64,000 bases of DNA from Fodinibius roseus. Lineage in GTDB: Bacteria; Bacteroidota; Rhodothermia; Balneolales; Balneolaceae. Positions 18,266-28,234 of the stretch are shown piece after piece. The stretch spans positions 43,808 to 107,807 of the forward strand of contig NZ_FQUS01000018.1 of the NCBI RefSeq assembly GCF_900129315.1. Reading direction: 5' to 3'. The position numbers and the translations under genes were made by a program. Under the pieces are notes generated by a model that was not told where the DNA came from, did not search any database, and saw only the letters and a program-made list of their open reading frames with translations. Every line of letters begins with the position of its first letter. The stretch's first letter is position 1.

Positions 18266-18679
18266 TACGCCAACAGAAATTTTTGGATTAAATGTTTTTT
18301 GTATGTAAGCATCTCCAGGCTATACAGCAACGCAAATTTAGCAGTTTTCGATCATTTTTAGAAGACTGTTTCAGAAACTTTTAATAGATCCATTTATCCC
18401 GCATTCCCAACCCCGGAAGACAGGGAATAATAATAACCTTTCTGGTGGCAATAGGTTTATTAGGATTTTAGCATATAAATTATAATGATCCCGTGTCGTC
18501 ACTGTGAAATCCGGTCGATCTATTGTTTTAATCCGGGCAATACAGATGCCCCGGGACCGACTGCCGTTAGAAATAAAATGTAATGGGAAACGTTGGTAAA
18601 GCGAAATTTGTATAGTTACTCTCAAAACTATTTGTACAGAGAGGCTCTTACAAGGGTATGCCGCCAACTAACAGAATCA
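18266..18679. other. Divergent intergenic region
   Basis: About 414 bp lie between the leftward HTTM-partner gene and the rightward DUF3047 gene. It must carry the promoters for both. No box matches the TTTG...TAnnTTTG pattern well enough to name. No gene or strong repeat is seen. Confidence 0.3.
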
Positions 18680-19468
18680 ATGGACTTATATATGCAACGA
18701 ACAGATACGCAGATTTCACATTATTTTCTTTTGCTGTTATTCTTCAGTCTCGGGCATACTCCTATGTCCGAAGCGCAGCAACCCACTCATCTGGATAACG
18801 GAAATGTGCTGCTGGAGAATTTTGAAAACGATACGGTAGGTTCGCTTCCCTATAAATGGTACGACCGGGACGGTAACAAGAGGCTGGTTAATCACGACAA
18901 GTCTTTTAGCAAGCAATATTTATACAAAGTTGTAAGAAGTGACAATTCCGAAGCCAACAAGTTTTTGCGGTATAAAGGTTCCAGGGCCAAACATATCAAC
19001 CTGCCGTTGATAAATAAGGATAAAGACAACATCTACAATATCAACATTTATGAGACGCCGATCCTTTCCTGGAAAGTCAGAGCTCATAAGTTGCCGGAGA
19101 ACGCTCGCGAAGACAACGATGATTACAACGACTCCGTTGCCAGTGTGTATGTGGTTTTTGATATGGGACGCGTGGCACTGTTTAAAAAAGTACCCAAAAC
19201 CATACGATATACATGGAGCACACTGCTTGACAAGGGAACCAGAACCTCGAAGCTGTTTGGTAATCAGCAAATAGTCATTGTGGAGTCCGGCAGGAAAAAT
19301 ACCGGGAAATGGATTACGTTTGAACGCAACCTTGTAGAAGATTATCGCCGGCTGTTCGGGGACGATCCCCCCAGGACGCCCATGGCAATCCTGATTATGA
19401 GCGATGGAGACAGTACCGGATCGTGGGTTATGGCCGACTACGATGATTTCATACTGAAGTCCCGATAA
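18680..19468 (+). CDS. DUF3047 domain secreted protein
   Basis: The ATG at 18680 is chosen because it places a signal peptide (hydrophobic FLLLLFFSLG, cleavage near MSEAQQ) at the N-terminus. A longer frame from a TTG at 18593 would bury it. The mature ~230 residues match DUF3047: VLLENFENDTVGSLP, LRYKGSRAKHINLPL, LSWKVRAHKLPE, and VMADYDDFIL at the end. The fold is likely a jelly-roll. Members are periplasmic, and their function is unknown. It is 83 bp upstream of an MMPL-type exporter on the same strand, so the two probably share transcription and may act on the same envelope lipid or substrate. Confidence 0.75.
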   Translation: MDLYMQRTDTQISHYFLLLLFFSLGHTPMSEAQQPTHLDNGNVLLENFENDTVGSLPYKWYDRDGNKRLVNHDKSFSKQYLYKVVRSDNSEANKFLRYKGSRAKHINLPLINKDKDNIYNINIYETPILSWKVRAHKLPENAREDNDDYNDSVASVYVVFDMGRVALFKKVPKTIRYTWSTLLDKGTRTSKLFGNQQIVIVESGRKNTGKWITFERNLVEDYRRLFGDDPPRTPMAILIMSDGDSTGSWVMADYDDFILKSR

Positions 19469-19551
19469 AGTTTAAAAAACAGAAATTAAATAAGTTCTGT
19501 GAAAATGGTTAACTTCACCGCTGATTTAATTGCTATTTTGATCCGGAGTTA

Positions 19552-22068
19552 ATGGATAAGATTCTACATTTTTTTCGTCCGCTTATTACCTACAATTATA
19601 ATTACCCGTATTGGGTATTGAGTGTAACGATCCTGCTGGCAATAGTGCTGGGGAGCTTTGCCGTTCAGTTGTCCATTGACACCGACCTCGCCAATCTTTT
19701 ACCCAAAAATAACCCGCATGTTAAAGCACTGGATGAGCTGCAGGAGACCGTAGGAGGAGAAACCGCTATGGAAGTGGCCATCAAGTCCCCGAGTTTTGAG
19801 GATAATAAGCGGTTTGCCGAGGATCTGATAGAAAAAAGCCTGGCGCTGTACGACGAGCAGCATGACCGGCCCTTTTTCGAACGGGCGGAGTTTCGCAAAG
19901 AAACCGCTTTTTTGAGGGATAATGCGCTGTATTTTGCCACCCCCGGTGAATTAAATGATATTGAGACCTATCTGAAAGATGAAATTCAGTCGGCCAAAGA
20001 GGGGGCAAATCCCTTTTTAGTGGATTTTGGAGAAGAGGAAGAGGAGGAAGATGCGGAAGCGGATGAAGAGCTTCAGGATTTTGAGCAAAGCTATGAAGAC
20101 CTGATCCCCCCCGAGTATCCCGTTAGTCCCGATAGCACGGTCATGGTCTTTAAACTTTATCCCACCGGCTCCAAAAGCAATCTGGACTACTTGCGCAATA
20201 TGTTTGCCTCCTATGACTTATTGCTGGGAGCAATGAACCCGCAATCGTATAACAGTGAAATGGAGGTGCGGTATGGAGGACGCCTAAAGCGTCATTTGTC
20301 GGAAATCGACTCTATCATGAATGATGTGTTTAACAGCTTTGCCTCGGGCATATCCGGCGTCATTCTTCTGGTTATGATATATTTCTTTATCAAAAAGTAC
20401 GTGAATTACCGGAGAGGAGATTCAGAAGGCAGGGAACATCGCTTCTGGGAGCACCTGATTCGTTTGCCGGTGCCGGTCCTCGTGATCGGGCTTCCGCTGT
20501 TGGTGAGCCTGGCGTGGACGTTCGGTATCACCTATTTTGTACTGGGTACACTCAATACGATGACGTCCGTACTTTTCGTAATTCTATTTGGGATGGGGAT
20601 CGATTACGGCATTCATTTTTATGCCCGCTATATCGAATTCCGTTCCGACGGCAAACCCATTTTGGATGCCTTGCAGGAAACCTACGACAATACGGGGGCG
20701 GCCATTGTCGTAAGCGGACTGACTACGGCATTTTCGCTCTTTGTATTAATTATCGCCCGTTTCAGGGGATTTTCTGAATTTGGGTTTATTGCGGGATCAG
20801 GAATTATTCTGGCACTCTTCTGTATGCTTTTTGTGATGCCCTCGCTGCTGGTACTGTTCGAGCGCTATAACTGGATGCTGCTGAACGTAAACCGGGATTC
20901 AGAACAACAGAAAGCCAGCCTATTCACCCGTTTTCCCATGGCCCGTTCGGTGGTCATTACAGGCATCCTGATCGCCATATTCGTTGGTGCTTTTTCTCCC
21001 CGGTTAGGCTTTCAATACGATTTCGGAGAGCTGGAACCCGAATTTCCCGAATACCAGGCATACAATAAATTTACCAGCAATGTCGAGCAATCGTCGGACC
21101 GGCATAACCCGGCCTATATCCTGGCGGATAACCAGCAGCAGGTGATAGAAATTCTAAAAAAAATCCGTCACAAGATGGAAACCGATACCACCAGCCCAAC
21201 TATAGAAGACGTAGAAGCGCTTCCGGAGCGATTTCCTCCCTCCGAGGAGGGGGCTCGAGAAAAATTAGAGGAGATCGCCCGTATTCGGGAGCTGCTCAAC
21301 GACCCGTTTATCAGAGACCAGGACGATCCGCAGCTGGATAAGCTACGACGTGCGGCACAGACCAAAAGCCGTCTGGATATCGACCAGATACCGGATTATT
21401 TTAAAAATCAGTTTGTGACCAAAGAGGGAGAAATCGGCAACTTTGTCATTGTCTATCCCAGCGTGGGACTTGCGGACGGGGAGCAGTCCATCGCCTTTAA
21501 AGATGACATCGGTGAAATTACGCTGAACAGCGGTGAAACGTTTTATGCGGCGAGCACCTCCATTATTGCGGCCGAGATGCTGGACCTGATGCGGAGCGAA
21601 AGCCCTTATATGGTGGGAGCGACTTTTCTGATGGTCTTTATCCTTATGCTGTTTGCTTTCCGCTCTCTGCGATGGGCGATTATAGCCATGCTTCCGCTCT
21701 TGGTCGGTTTATTGTGGCTCTTTGGGATTATGCTGCTTACGGGCATGATGTTTAACTTCTATAACCTGGTGGTACTACCGGCTATCCTTGGTATCGGAGA
21801 GGATAACGGTGTCCACCTTGCGAGTCGCTACCGGGAGGAAGGGGAACGCAGCATGTGGGATGTGCTCTCCAGTACGGGTCAGCATATAACTATCGGTTCA
21901 CTTACGACAATGCTTGGGTTTTCCGGGCTGCTGTTTACCAATCATCCGGGACTGCAGTCGCTGGGTGCGATGGCCGTCATCGGCATCGGCATGACGCTGG
22001 TGGCCGCCCTCACCTTTTTACCGGCGTTGATTCAACTGTTGGAAGAACGGGGGTGGATCCGGTTTTAA
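19552..22068 (+). CDS. MMPL/RND superfamily exporter
   Basis: This 838-residue inner-membrane protein has the duplicated RND layout: one membrane segment near residues 22-42, a periplasmic loop, a bundle of about five segments (residues ~265-440), then a repeat of the same arrangement (from ~470, bundle ~685-830). FGMGIDYGIHFYARY and ILGIGEDNGVHLASRY are the paired proton-relay segments of MMPL/SSD-type transporters, here with D and E/D residues. The first loop contains an acidic tract (EEEEEEDAEADEE, about residues 162-174). Relatives move lipids or hydrophobic molecules, for instance hopanoids (HpnN) or siderophores. The cargo here is unknown, and a role with the preceding DUF3047 protein is an inference. 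Confidence 0.85.
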   Translation: MDKILHFFRPLITYNYNYPYWVLSVTILLAIVLGSFAVQLSIDTDLANLLPKNNPHVKALDELQETVGGETAMEVAIKSPSFEDNKRFAEDLIEKSLALYDEQHDRPFFERAEFRKETAFLRDNALYFATPGELNDIETYLKDEIQSAKEGANPFLVDFGEEEEEEDAEADEELQDFEQSYEDLIPPEYPVSPDSTVMVFKLYPTGSKSNLDYLRNMFASYDLLLGAMNPQSYNSEMEVRYGGRLKRHLSEIDSIMNDVFNSFASGISGVILLVMIYFFIKKYVNYRRGDSEGREHRFWEHLIRLPVPVLVIGLPLLVSLAWTFGITYFVLGTLNTMTSVLFVILFGMGIDYGIHFYARYIEFRSDGKPILDALQETYDNTGAAIVVSGLTTAFSLFVLIIARFRGFSEFGFIAGSGIILALFCMLFVMPSLLVLFERYNWMLLNVNRDSEQQKASLFTRFPMARSVVITGILIAIFVGAFSPRLGFQYDFGELEPEFPEYQAYNKFTSNVEQSSDRHNPAYILADNQQQVIEILKKIRHKMETDTTSPTIEDVEALPERFPPSEEGAREKLEEIARIRELLNDPFIRDQDDPQLDKLRRAAQTKSRLDIDQIPDYFKNQFVTKEGEIGNFVIVYPSVGLADGEQSIAFKDDIGEITLNSGETFYAASTSIIAAEMLDLMRSESPYMVGATFLMVFILMLFAFRSLRWAIIAMLPLLVGLLWLFGIMLLTGMMFNFYNLVVLPAILGIGEDNGVHLASRYREEGERSMWDVLSSTGQHITIGSLTTMLGFSGLLFTNHPGLQSLGAMAVIGIGMTLVAALTFLPALIQLLEERGWIRF

Positions 22069-22078
22069 CTCCTGTCGA

Positions 22079-22210
22079 GCTTTGCCGAACCGTCCATTTG
22101 GCCATTGCGGCGTGTTGGTACATGCCGCCCTCACATATGTTTTACCTCTTGCTATTGGGGATTCGCATGATAATTGATTTCGATCAACATTTTTGGTTTT
22201 TCCAAATTCT
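22079..22210 (+). repeat. Dispersed intergenic repeat, degenerate copy F
   Basis: Between the converging MMPL and trkH genes, GCTTTGCCGAACCGTCCATT, GGCCATTGCGG, CCCTCACATATG and TTTTTGGTTTTTCCAAATTC appear in the same order as in copies A and C. The match is partial and the centre is diverged. The right end runs almost to the trkH stop codon. Confidence 0.5.
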
Positions 22211-22212
22211 CA

Positions 22213-23727
22213 CTACTGCTTCCAGAATGCGGGCGTGAAGATGAGTAGCACGGTAAAAATCTCCAGTCGTCCCACCATCATCATAAAGATAAGCACCCAT
22301 TTGCCCGCATAGGGAATCTGGGCGTAATTGTCCGTCGGACCAAATTCTCCCCAGCCGGGACCGATATTGCCCAGACAGGCAATACTGGCACCGATCGAGG
22401 ATTCCAGATCATAGCCCATGGTTGCCATGACCAGGGCTCCGAGACCAAAAACAATAAGATATAGGGCAAAAAAGCTGAGGACCGTACGCTGGATATCCGC
22501 ATCGATAGTCTTGTTTCCGATACGAATGGGGAGTACCGCCTTGGGATGCACAATCTGCTTGAATTCGCGAAAAGAGTTGCGAATGATAATCATCCACCGG
22601 ATCATCTTGGGTCCCCCGCCCGTCGAACCCGCACAGCCCCCGGCAAAGAAAAGCAGAAAAAGAAAGAAACTGCCGAACGAATACCAGAGTTCGTAATCAT
22701 CTGTCCCAAAGCCCGTCGTCGTGACGATGGAAACAACCTGAAAAGCGCCGTATTGCAGGGCGCTACCGATGGAATACTCGTTGAAAAGCCAGAGCGAAGC
22801 ACTGACGACCACAATACTGATGCCTGTTATAAGCGTGTAAAAACGCGTCTCCCGGTTATTAAAGAACGACTGTGTATCCCCACGCAGCAACCGGAAGTGC
22901 ATGGCAAAACTGATCCCGGCTAAAAACATAAAAAGAGTGATGACCGAATCGATATAGACAGAGTCGAAGGCCTGGATGCTGGCGTTCTTGGTCGAAAAAC
23001 CCCCGGTGGCCAGGGTGGCAAAAGCATGATTGAGGGCGTCAAACCAATCCATCGAAGGATGTACCCACAACAGCAGAAATTCGATGCCGGTGAACGCCAC
23101 GTAGACTCCCCAGAGCAACTTGGCCGTCTCCTGTACGCGCGGCGTGAGCTTGTCGGTGGTGGGTCCGGGCGATTCGGCCTGGAAAAGCTGCATGCCGCCA
23201 ATGCCCAGCAGCGGAAGGATGGCAAGAGTCAGAACAATAATTCCCATGCCGCCCAGCCAGTGCGCCATGGACCGCCAGAACAGCATGCTCATGGGCAGCG
23301 ATTCGATCTGGGGATTCATAAACCCGCTGCTGGTTTCTCCCCCGAATATCGTGGCCCCGGTCGTGGAAAGCCCGCTCATGGTCTCAAAAACGGCATCAGT
23401 ATAGCTGGGAAGAATGCCGGATATGACGAAAGGCAGGGCCCCTACCAGCGACAAAAACAGCCAGGTGAGACTGACGACCAGAAATCCTTCGCGGATGCGC
23501 AGTTCCTGTTCAGGCTTGAAGAAGTAGTACAGGCTGCCGCCCATAACAAAAGCGATGGAAGCGGACGACAAAAAGGTATGCCATACTTTTTCCTCATAAA
23601 TGAGAGCAATAATCATGGGGGTCAGCAGCGCAAATCCCAGGAAGAAGATAAAGGATCCCAGGATACCCAGAACCGTAAGAAAGTCGATCTGCGGCCGCAA
23701 AAAACTTTTTATGGAGGAGGTCTGCAT
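22213..23727 (-). CDS. trkH: TrkH family potassium uptake channel subunit
   Basis: This 504-residue inner-membrane protein has the four pore-loop repeats of TrkH/KtrB channels: MSGLSTTGATIFGG, ATLATGGFSTKNAS, VTTTGFGTDDYELW and GGCAGSTGGGPKMIR, with glycines at the selectivity filter. It forms the K+ pathway gated by the cytosolic TrkA ring. The start codon overlaps the trkA stop (TAATG), indicating translational coupling. TrkAH is important for osmotic adjustment and fits a salt-exposed organism. Confidence 0.95.
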   Translation of the reverse strand: MQTSSIKSFLRPQIDFLTVLGILGSFIFFLGFALLTPMIIALIYEEKVWHTFLSSASIAFVMGGSLYYFFKPEQELRIREGFLVVSLTWLFLSLVGALPFVISGILPSYTDAVFETMSGLSTTGATIFGGETSSGFMNPQIESLPMSMLFWRSMAHWLGGMGIIVLTLAILPLLGIGGMQLFQAESPGPTTDKLTPRVQETAKLLWGVYVAFTGIEFLLLWVHPSMDWFDALNHAFATLATGGFSTKNASIQAFDSVYIDSVITLFMFLAGISFAMHFRLLRGDTQSFFNNRETRFYTLITGISIVVVSASLWLFNEYSIGSALQYGAFQVVSIVTTTGFGTDDYELWYSFGSFFLFLLFFAGGCAGSTGGGPKMIRWMIIIRNSFREFKQIVHPKAVLPIRIGNKTIDADIQRTVLSFFALYLIVFGLGALVMATMGYDLESSIGASIACLGNIGPGWGEFGPTDNYAQIPYAGKWVLIFMMMVGRLEIFTVLLIFTPAFWKQ

Positions 23728-25076
23728 TATTTGAAAAGTGAAGTTACGTTATCCACCGCTTCAGGAAGGCAGAAAATGATGACCCGGTCATTGGCCTTAA
23801 TCCGGGACTGTCCCGTAGCGATCTCCGATGACCCGTTGCTGAGAATACCCCCCACCACACACCCCTCTGGAAAGCGAATGTTGCGAATGGGTTTTTTGAC
23901 AACCTTCGACTTGGGAGCCGCCTGCAGTTCAATAACTTCAGCCTTGATCCCCTGCAGTGCCTTCACCGATATAACCCGTCCCCCCCGCACATGCCGGTGA
24001 ATTTCATTCGACGCCGCCGACTTTTTGTTGATGGCGGCATCCAGCCCGATCGTCTGACTAAGCGGTATATAGTCGGGCTTGGAAACCAGGGCCACCGTCT
24101 TTTTCACTTCGAGATGCTTGGCCATAAGGCACGAAATAATATTGGACTCCTCGTCTTCGGTGACCGAAATAAAAGCATCCGTATCGGTAATGCCCTCCGT
24201 TGCCAAAAGGTCCGGATCGGTGGGATTGCCATTGAGCACCAGGACATCTTTAAGCTCCTGTGCCAGTTCCACGGCGGTATCGTGGTCCGGTTCGATAAGT
24301 TTGATGTTCCAGTTTTTGTCCTCCTCGCTGAGTATGCGTGCGATCATGGCCCCGATGGGCGTCCCGCCGGCAATCATGATGCGGCTGATCTCAACATCCG
24401 GTTTGCCGGTTGTCTTGATGACCTCCGGAATGACATCGGTTTTGGCCAGCAGAAACAGCTGGTCATATGCCTGGATACGAACCGATCCGCTGGGAATGAT
24501 GGTCATTCCTTTGCGGGATATGGCCACTACCCGGAAGGTGATCTCCGGGAATTCTTCGGCATACTCCACCAGCGTTTTTCCCACCAGGGGAGAGGCTTTT
24601 CCGATACGCAGCCCGATCATCTGCATCTGTCCGTCTGCCAGGTTTATGAGATCGCTGGCGGAGGCCCGCTTGATCAGCCGCACAATCTCCAGGGCAGCGC
24701 TTTGTTCAGGATGGATAAGCACGTCAATGCCCAGGTCGGTTGATTTCAGCGGTGCGTTGGGACGGGATAGCTCGTCGCTACGAACGCGTGCGATGACCTT
24801 TTCAGCACCGAGGCGCTTGCTCATCATGGAGGCAATCATATTCACCTCGTCGATACTGGTAACTGCAATAAGAATATCCGCATCCTTGACGCCGGCATCT
24901 ACGAGGTCTTTCGCCGAAGTTGCGTTGCCCTCGAAGTAAAGTACGTCAAGGTTGTCGGAAACTTTTTTCAGGGCATCTTTATCGCGATCAAGTACGACCA
25001 CGTCGTGCTTTTCGTTTGAAAGCATGCTGGCCAGATCATAACCGATCTCTCCGGCTCCTATGATAACAATCTTCAA
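23727..25076 (-). CDS. trkA: TrkA, NAD-binding regulatory subunit of Trk potassium uptake
   Basis: This 449-residue cytosolic protein has two tandem RCK units. The first Rossmann site is GAGEIG (7-12). The second is AGGTPIG (236-242), a weaker nucleotide site. Each unit is followed by a TrkA-C subdomain (about 145-225 and 370-449). It controls the TrkH channel in response to nucleotides. It is the first gene of the trkA-trkH pair. Upstream lie 362 bp with copy B of the dispersed repeat. No distinct promoter box was recognised. Confidence 0.95.
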   Translation of the reverse strand: MKIVIIGAGEIGYDLASMLSNEKHDVVVLDRDKDALKKVSDNLDVLYFEGNATSAKDLVDAGVKDADILIAVTSIDEVNMIASMMSKRLGAEKVIARVRSDELSRPNAPLKSTDLGIDVLIHPEQSAALEIVRLIKRASASDLINLADGQMQMIGLRIGKASPLVGKTLVEYAEEFPEITFRVVAISRKGMTIIPSGSVRIQAYDQLFLLAKTDVIPEVIKTTGKPDVEISRIMIAGGTPIGAMIARILSEEDKNWNIKLIEPDHDTAVELAQELKDVLVLNGNPTDPDLLATEGITDTDAFISVTEDEESNIISCLMAKHLEVKKTVALVSKPDYIPLSQTIGLDAAINKKSAASNEIHRHVRGGRVISVKALQGIKAEVIELQAAPKSKVVKKPIRNIRFPEGCVVGGILSNGSSEIATGQSRIKANDRVIIFCLPEAVDNVTSLFK

Positions 25077-25438
25077 ATTGTAACTCCGGTTTGATTAAGA
25101 AGTACGCTAAAAGTCGAAAAGTGTAATCACAATCGCAACCATAGTCAAGAGGACTTTCCAAACCGGCCTTTTTGTCCGGCCCTGCCTTACCGGACGGTTG
25201 TAATAGGCTATGTGCTGTAGTTCCTACCTCCCTTTGGCCTTAACCTTGAACAACGTCCCCGGTTTTTCAAAGGTTTTGACAATAATATTTTTCGGATGAA
25301 GGTAGATGGTGTGATGTAAGAGAGAAAACCGGTGATACGGGAAATCTTTGATTGGAAGTTTAATGAAAGCTTGTTTTTTTACGTAATTAGTGCGATTCTT
25401 AGGCGCATATCCTGCCAACCGGAAAGCTATTTATTTTC
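25077..25438. other. Divergent intergenic region between trkA and mgtE
   Basis: These 362 bp must carry the promoters of both trkA (leftward) and mgtE (rightward). The only structured part is repeat copy B at 25153-25279. No riboswitch-like leader such as an M-box could be recognised by eye before mgtE. Confidence 0.4.
25153..25279 (+). repeat. Dispersed intergenic repeat, copy B
   Basis: This copy of about 127 bp begins ACTTTCCAAACCGG and ends CCCCGGTTTTTCAAAGGTTT. Its right half (GGCCTTAACCTTGAACAA) matches copy A (GGCCTTGACCTTGAACAA) almost base for base. The centre GGCTATGTGCTGTAG corresponds to GAGCTATATGCTGTGAG in copy C. It is slightly shorter than A and C on the left side. Confidence 0.7.
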
Positions 25439-26821
25439 ATGATCGTTGACCTGTTAAAACCCGAATTCGATGAACTGATTGAGGCCAAGGACTGGGTGGC
25501 CCTGAAGGATATCCTCAATGATGTTCCGGCTGTCGATGTCGCCAAACTCCTGGAAGAGCTTGAGGCGGAGGTGGCGATCGTTATCTTCCGGCTGCTTAAA
25601 AAGCAGAAGGCCGCGGATGTTTTTACCTTCCTGAGTTCGGGAAAGGGGATGGAACTGCTGGATATGTTTACCGCCCAGCAGCTCAGCGATGTGATGTCGA
25701 ACCTGGAGCCCGACGAGCGGGTATCACTGATGGAAGAGCTGCCCGGGAACCTGACCCAGCGGGTCATGAATTCCATGGAAGTAGAAGACCGCAAGCAGGT
25801 GCAAAAGCTGCTGGGCTATCCGGAGGAGAGTGTGGGCCGGCTGATGACGCCCCGGTATGTGAAAGTTCGAAGAGACTGGACCATACAAAAGGGCATGAAT
25901 AATATCCGGAAGTTCGGGCAGAGTGCTGAAACGGTGAATGTGATATATGTGGTGGACCGGGATGAACATCTGATCGATGACCTGAGGCTGAACCAGCTTA
26001 TCCTGGCCGACCCGGAGGCCCCGATCTCGTCGCTCATGGACGAAAGTTTTGAGGCTCTCAGCGCTTTTGACGACCAGGAGGATGCGGTGAAAATGCTGAG
26101 CAAATATGACCGGGTGGCCATGCCGGTCGTTGATTCCGATGGCATACTGGTGGGCATTGTTACCGTGGATGATATTATTGATGTGGCCGAGGAGGAGACC
26201 ACAGAGGATATGCAGCTCATGGCCGGTATGGATGTGCTGGATGACTACTATTCACAAACGACGATCTTTGAGATGATCAAAAAGCGCATCGGGTGGCTGG
26301 CCTTCCTGTTTGTGGGACAGCTGTTCACGACCACCGCTATGGGCGCTTATGAGAGCGTTATTGCCAATGCCGTATTCCTGTCGCTCTTTATCCCGATGAT
26401 TATTTCCACCGGAGGAAACTCAGGTACACAGGCGGCAACGCTGATCATTCGCGCTCTTTCCACCGATGATATTGACATGAACGAATGGCTCAAAGTATTG
26501 GGACGCGAGCTTCTTTCGGGGCTCATGCTGGGATTGATCATGGCCGTTATCGGTTTTTTTGTTATCATCGGATGGGGTTATATGACCAGTGATACGCTGA
26601 CACAGGAATTGATTCTGAGTGCCGTGGTAGTGGGACTAAGTCTTATTGGGGTTGTTTTATGGGGCAATTTAAGCGGGTCGATGCTGCCGTTCGCCCTGTC
26701 TAAAATGGGACTGGATCCGGCGGTAACGTCAGCACCTTTTGTTTCGACACTGAGTGATGTAACGGGAATTATTATTTATTTTTCGATTGCTATTGCCCTG
26801 CTTGAAGGCATCGTGCTGTAG
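25439..26821 (+). CDS. mgtE: MgtE family magnesium transporter
   Basis: This 460-residue protein has the MgtE plan: an N-terminal superhelical domain (about 1-130, with DLEPDERVSLMEELP-type repeats), two CBS domains (about 136-255, MTPRYVKV at the first and VDDIIDV at the end of the second), and five C-terminal membrane helices (about 285-460). Conserved pore features PMIISTGGNSGTQAATLIIRAL and the acidic cytosolic gate are present. It is a Mg2+ channel closed by Mg2+ binding to the cytosolic domains. Confidence 0.95.
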   Translation: MIVDLLKPEFDELIEAKDWVALKDILNDVPAVDVAKLLEELEAEVAIVIFRLLKKQKAADVFTFLSSGKGMELLDMFTAQQLSDVMSNLEPDERVSLMEELPGNLTQRVMNSMEVEDRKQVQKLLGYPEESVGRLMTPRYVKVRRDWTIQKGMNNIRKFGQSAETVNVIYVVDRDEHLIDDLRLNQLILADPEAPISSLMDESFEALSAFDDQEDAVKMLSKYDRVAMPVVDSDGILVGIVTVDDIIDVAEEETTEDMQLMAGMDVLDDYYSQTTIFEMIKKRIGWLAFLFVGQLFTTTAMGAYESVIANAVFLSLFIPMIISTGGNSGTQAATLIIRALSTDDIDMNEWLKVLGRELLSGLMLGLIMAVIGFFVIIGWGYMTSDTLTQELILSAVVVGLSLIGVVLWGNLSGSMLPFALSKMGLDPAVTSAPFVSTLSDVTGIIIYFSIAIALLEGIVL

Positions 26822-26903
26822 CGGGCTCCAGGCCGGGATGCATTTTCATCAATTTTCGGTTTATACTGGTTAATGGAAACATTGGATAAAAAGTCAGAAA
26901 CTC

Positions 26904-27752
26904 ATGAAACAATATTTAAATCTGGTTGAAAGCGTATTGGAAAACGGAGTGCGGAAACCGAACAGGACCGGTACCGACACCATTTCCAGTTTTTCTGAAT
27001 TCTACAAGGTGGATTTGTCGGAAGGTTTTCCGCTGCTTACCACAAAGAAAGTATATTTTCGATCGGTCATTTTAGAGTTGCTTTGGTACCTGCGGGGAGA
27101 AGATCATATCCGGTGGCTGCGCGACGAGAAGGATTGTCATATCTGGGACGCCTGGGCCGATGAAGACGGCCATGTGGGACCCATTTACCCGGTGCTGTGG
27201 CGGCGATTTCCGTATCACGACGAAGAGGAAATTCGTTTTGAAGGAGATGCCTCTCACATCTGCAAGACGGTATTGATTAATAAGGAGTTTGACCAGGTAC
27301 AGCGGGCGATTGATATGCTGAAGGAGAGTCCGCACAGCCGTCGTATTGTAGTGAGCGCCTGGCATCCGGGACTCCTCAAGCAGATGGCGCTGCCCCCTTG
27401 TCATCTGATGTATATCTTTAACGTTGCCAACGGCAAATTAAACTGTCATCTGACGCAGCGATCCGGGGATATTGCCCTGGGTATTCCCTTTAACCTGGCG
27501 TGTTATTCGGCTCTTACGATGGCCATCGCCAATGAAGTGGGACTTGAGTACGGCACCTTTGCTCATACGATCGTTGATGCACATATTTATGAAAATCATG
27601 TGGAAGGTCTCAAAGAGCAGCTGAGCCGTGAGCCGAGAGCACTGCCTCAGTTGAAGATCGCAGATAAACCGGTGGACGACCTGGAATTTGAGGACTTTAC
27701 CCTTGAGGACTATGACCCGCATCCGCCTATAACCTTTGAGGTGGCCGTATGA
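26904..27752 (+). CDS. thyA: Thymidylate synthase (ThyA), variant motif
   Basis: This 282-residue protein makes dTMP from dUMP using methylene-tetrahydrofolate. The catalytic Cys is C166 in LPPCH, and the phosphate and substrate residues QRSGDIALGIPFN and DAHIYENH are intact. The chain ends in ...VAV as usual. Two differences from the E. coli type stand out: the loop normally read as GPVYGxQWR is GPIYPVLWRRFP (92-103), and a short insertion follows it (about 104-120). This suggests a divergent ThyA subgroup that is probably still active. The last four bases overlap the dihydrofolate reductase gene (ATGA). Confidence 0.93.
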   Translation: MKQYLNLVESVLENGVRKPNRTGTDTISSFSEFYKVDLSEGFPLLTTKKVYFRSVILELLWYLRGEDHIRWLRDEKDCHIWDAWADEDGHVGPIYPVLWRRFPYHDEEEIRFEGDASHICKTVLINKEFDQVQRAIDMLKESPHSRRIVVSAWHPGLLKQMALPPCHLMYIFNVANGKLNCHLTQRSGDIALGIPFNLACYSALTMAIANEVGLEYGTFAHTIVDAHIYENHVEGLKEQLSREPRALPQLKIADKPVDDLEFEDFTLEDYDPHPPITFEVAV

Positions 27753-28234
27753 CACTCGCCGCCATTGTCGCCCATGATCCCAACCTGGTTATCGGCCGTA
27801 ACGGCGAGCTGCCCTGGCACTATTCCGAAGACCTGAAGTACTTCAAAAGCGTGACCATGGGACATCCCCTGATCATGGGACGCGTTGTGTTTGAGGAGCT
27901 GGATGAAAAACCGCTGCCCGGCCGTGAAAATATTGTATTGAGCCGCTCGAAGAGTTACGATCATGTGCCTGTCTTTTCCTCCATCGAAACGGCCCTGCAG
28001 CACGTAAGGGATGAAGAGCTGGTGTTCGTGATCGGCGGGGCCCGGGTTTACGAGCAGCTGCTGCCCGAGGTGGACAAGCTGTTCGTCACGGAGATTCACC
28101 AGTCGTTCAAAGGGGATACCTACTTCCCGGAATACCGGCATGAAATCGGCTCAACCTGGAAGGAGATTAAAAGAGAGCAGCGTCCGGAATTGAGTTTTGT
28201 GGTGTATGAACGGATCAGGGAAGAAAAACCCTGA
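27749..28234 (+). CDS. folA: Dihydrofolate reductase
   Basis: This 161-residue enzyme regenerates tetrahydrofolate after ThyA. The active-site segment is LPWHYSEDLKYFK with D28 equivalent to E. coli D27. The NADPH motif is MGRVVFEEL, a variant of MGRxTxES, and VIGGARVYEQLLP is the conserved glycine-rich element. It overlaps thyA by 4 bp (ATGA), so translation is coupled and the two folate enzymes are co-expressed. The region after it (28235-28435) is convergent with the efflux operon and holds only an imperfect GC-rich stem at 28305-28332. Confidence 0.95.
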   Translation: MTLAAIVAHDPNLVIGRNGELPWHYSEDLKYFKSVTMGHPLIMGRVVFEELDEKPLPGRENIVLSRSKSYDHVPVFSSIETALQHVRDEELVFVIGGARVYEQLLPEVDKLFVTEIHQSFKGDTYFPEYRHEIGSTWKEIKREQRPELSFVVYERIREEKP

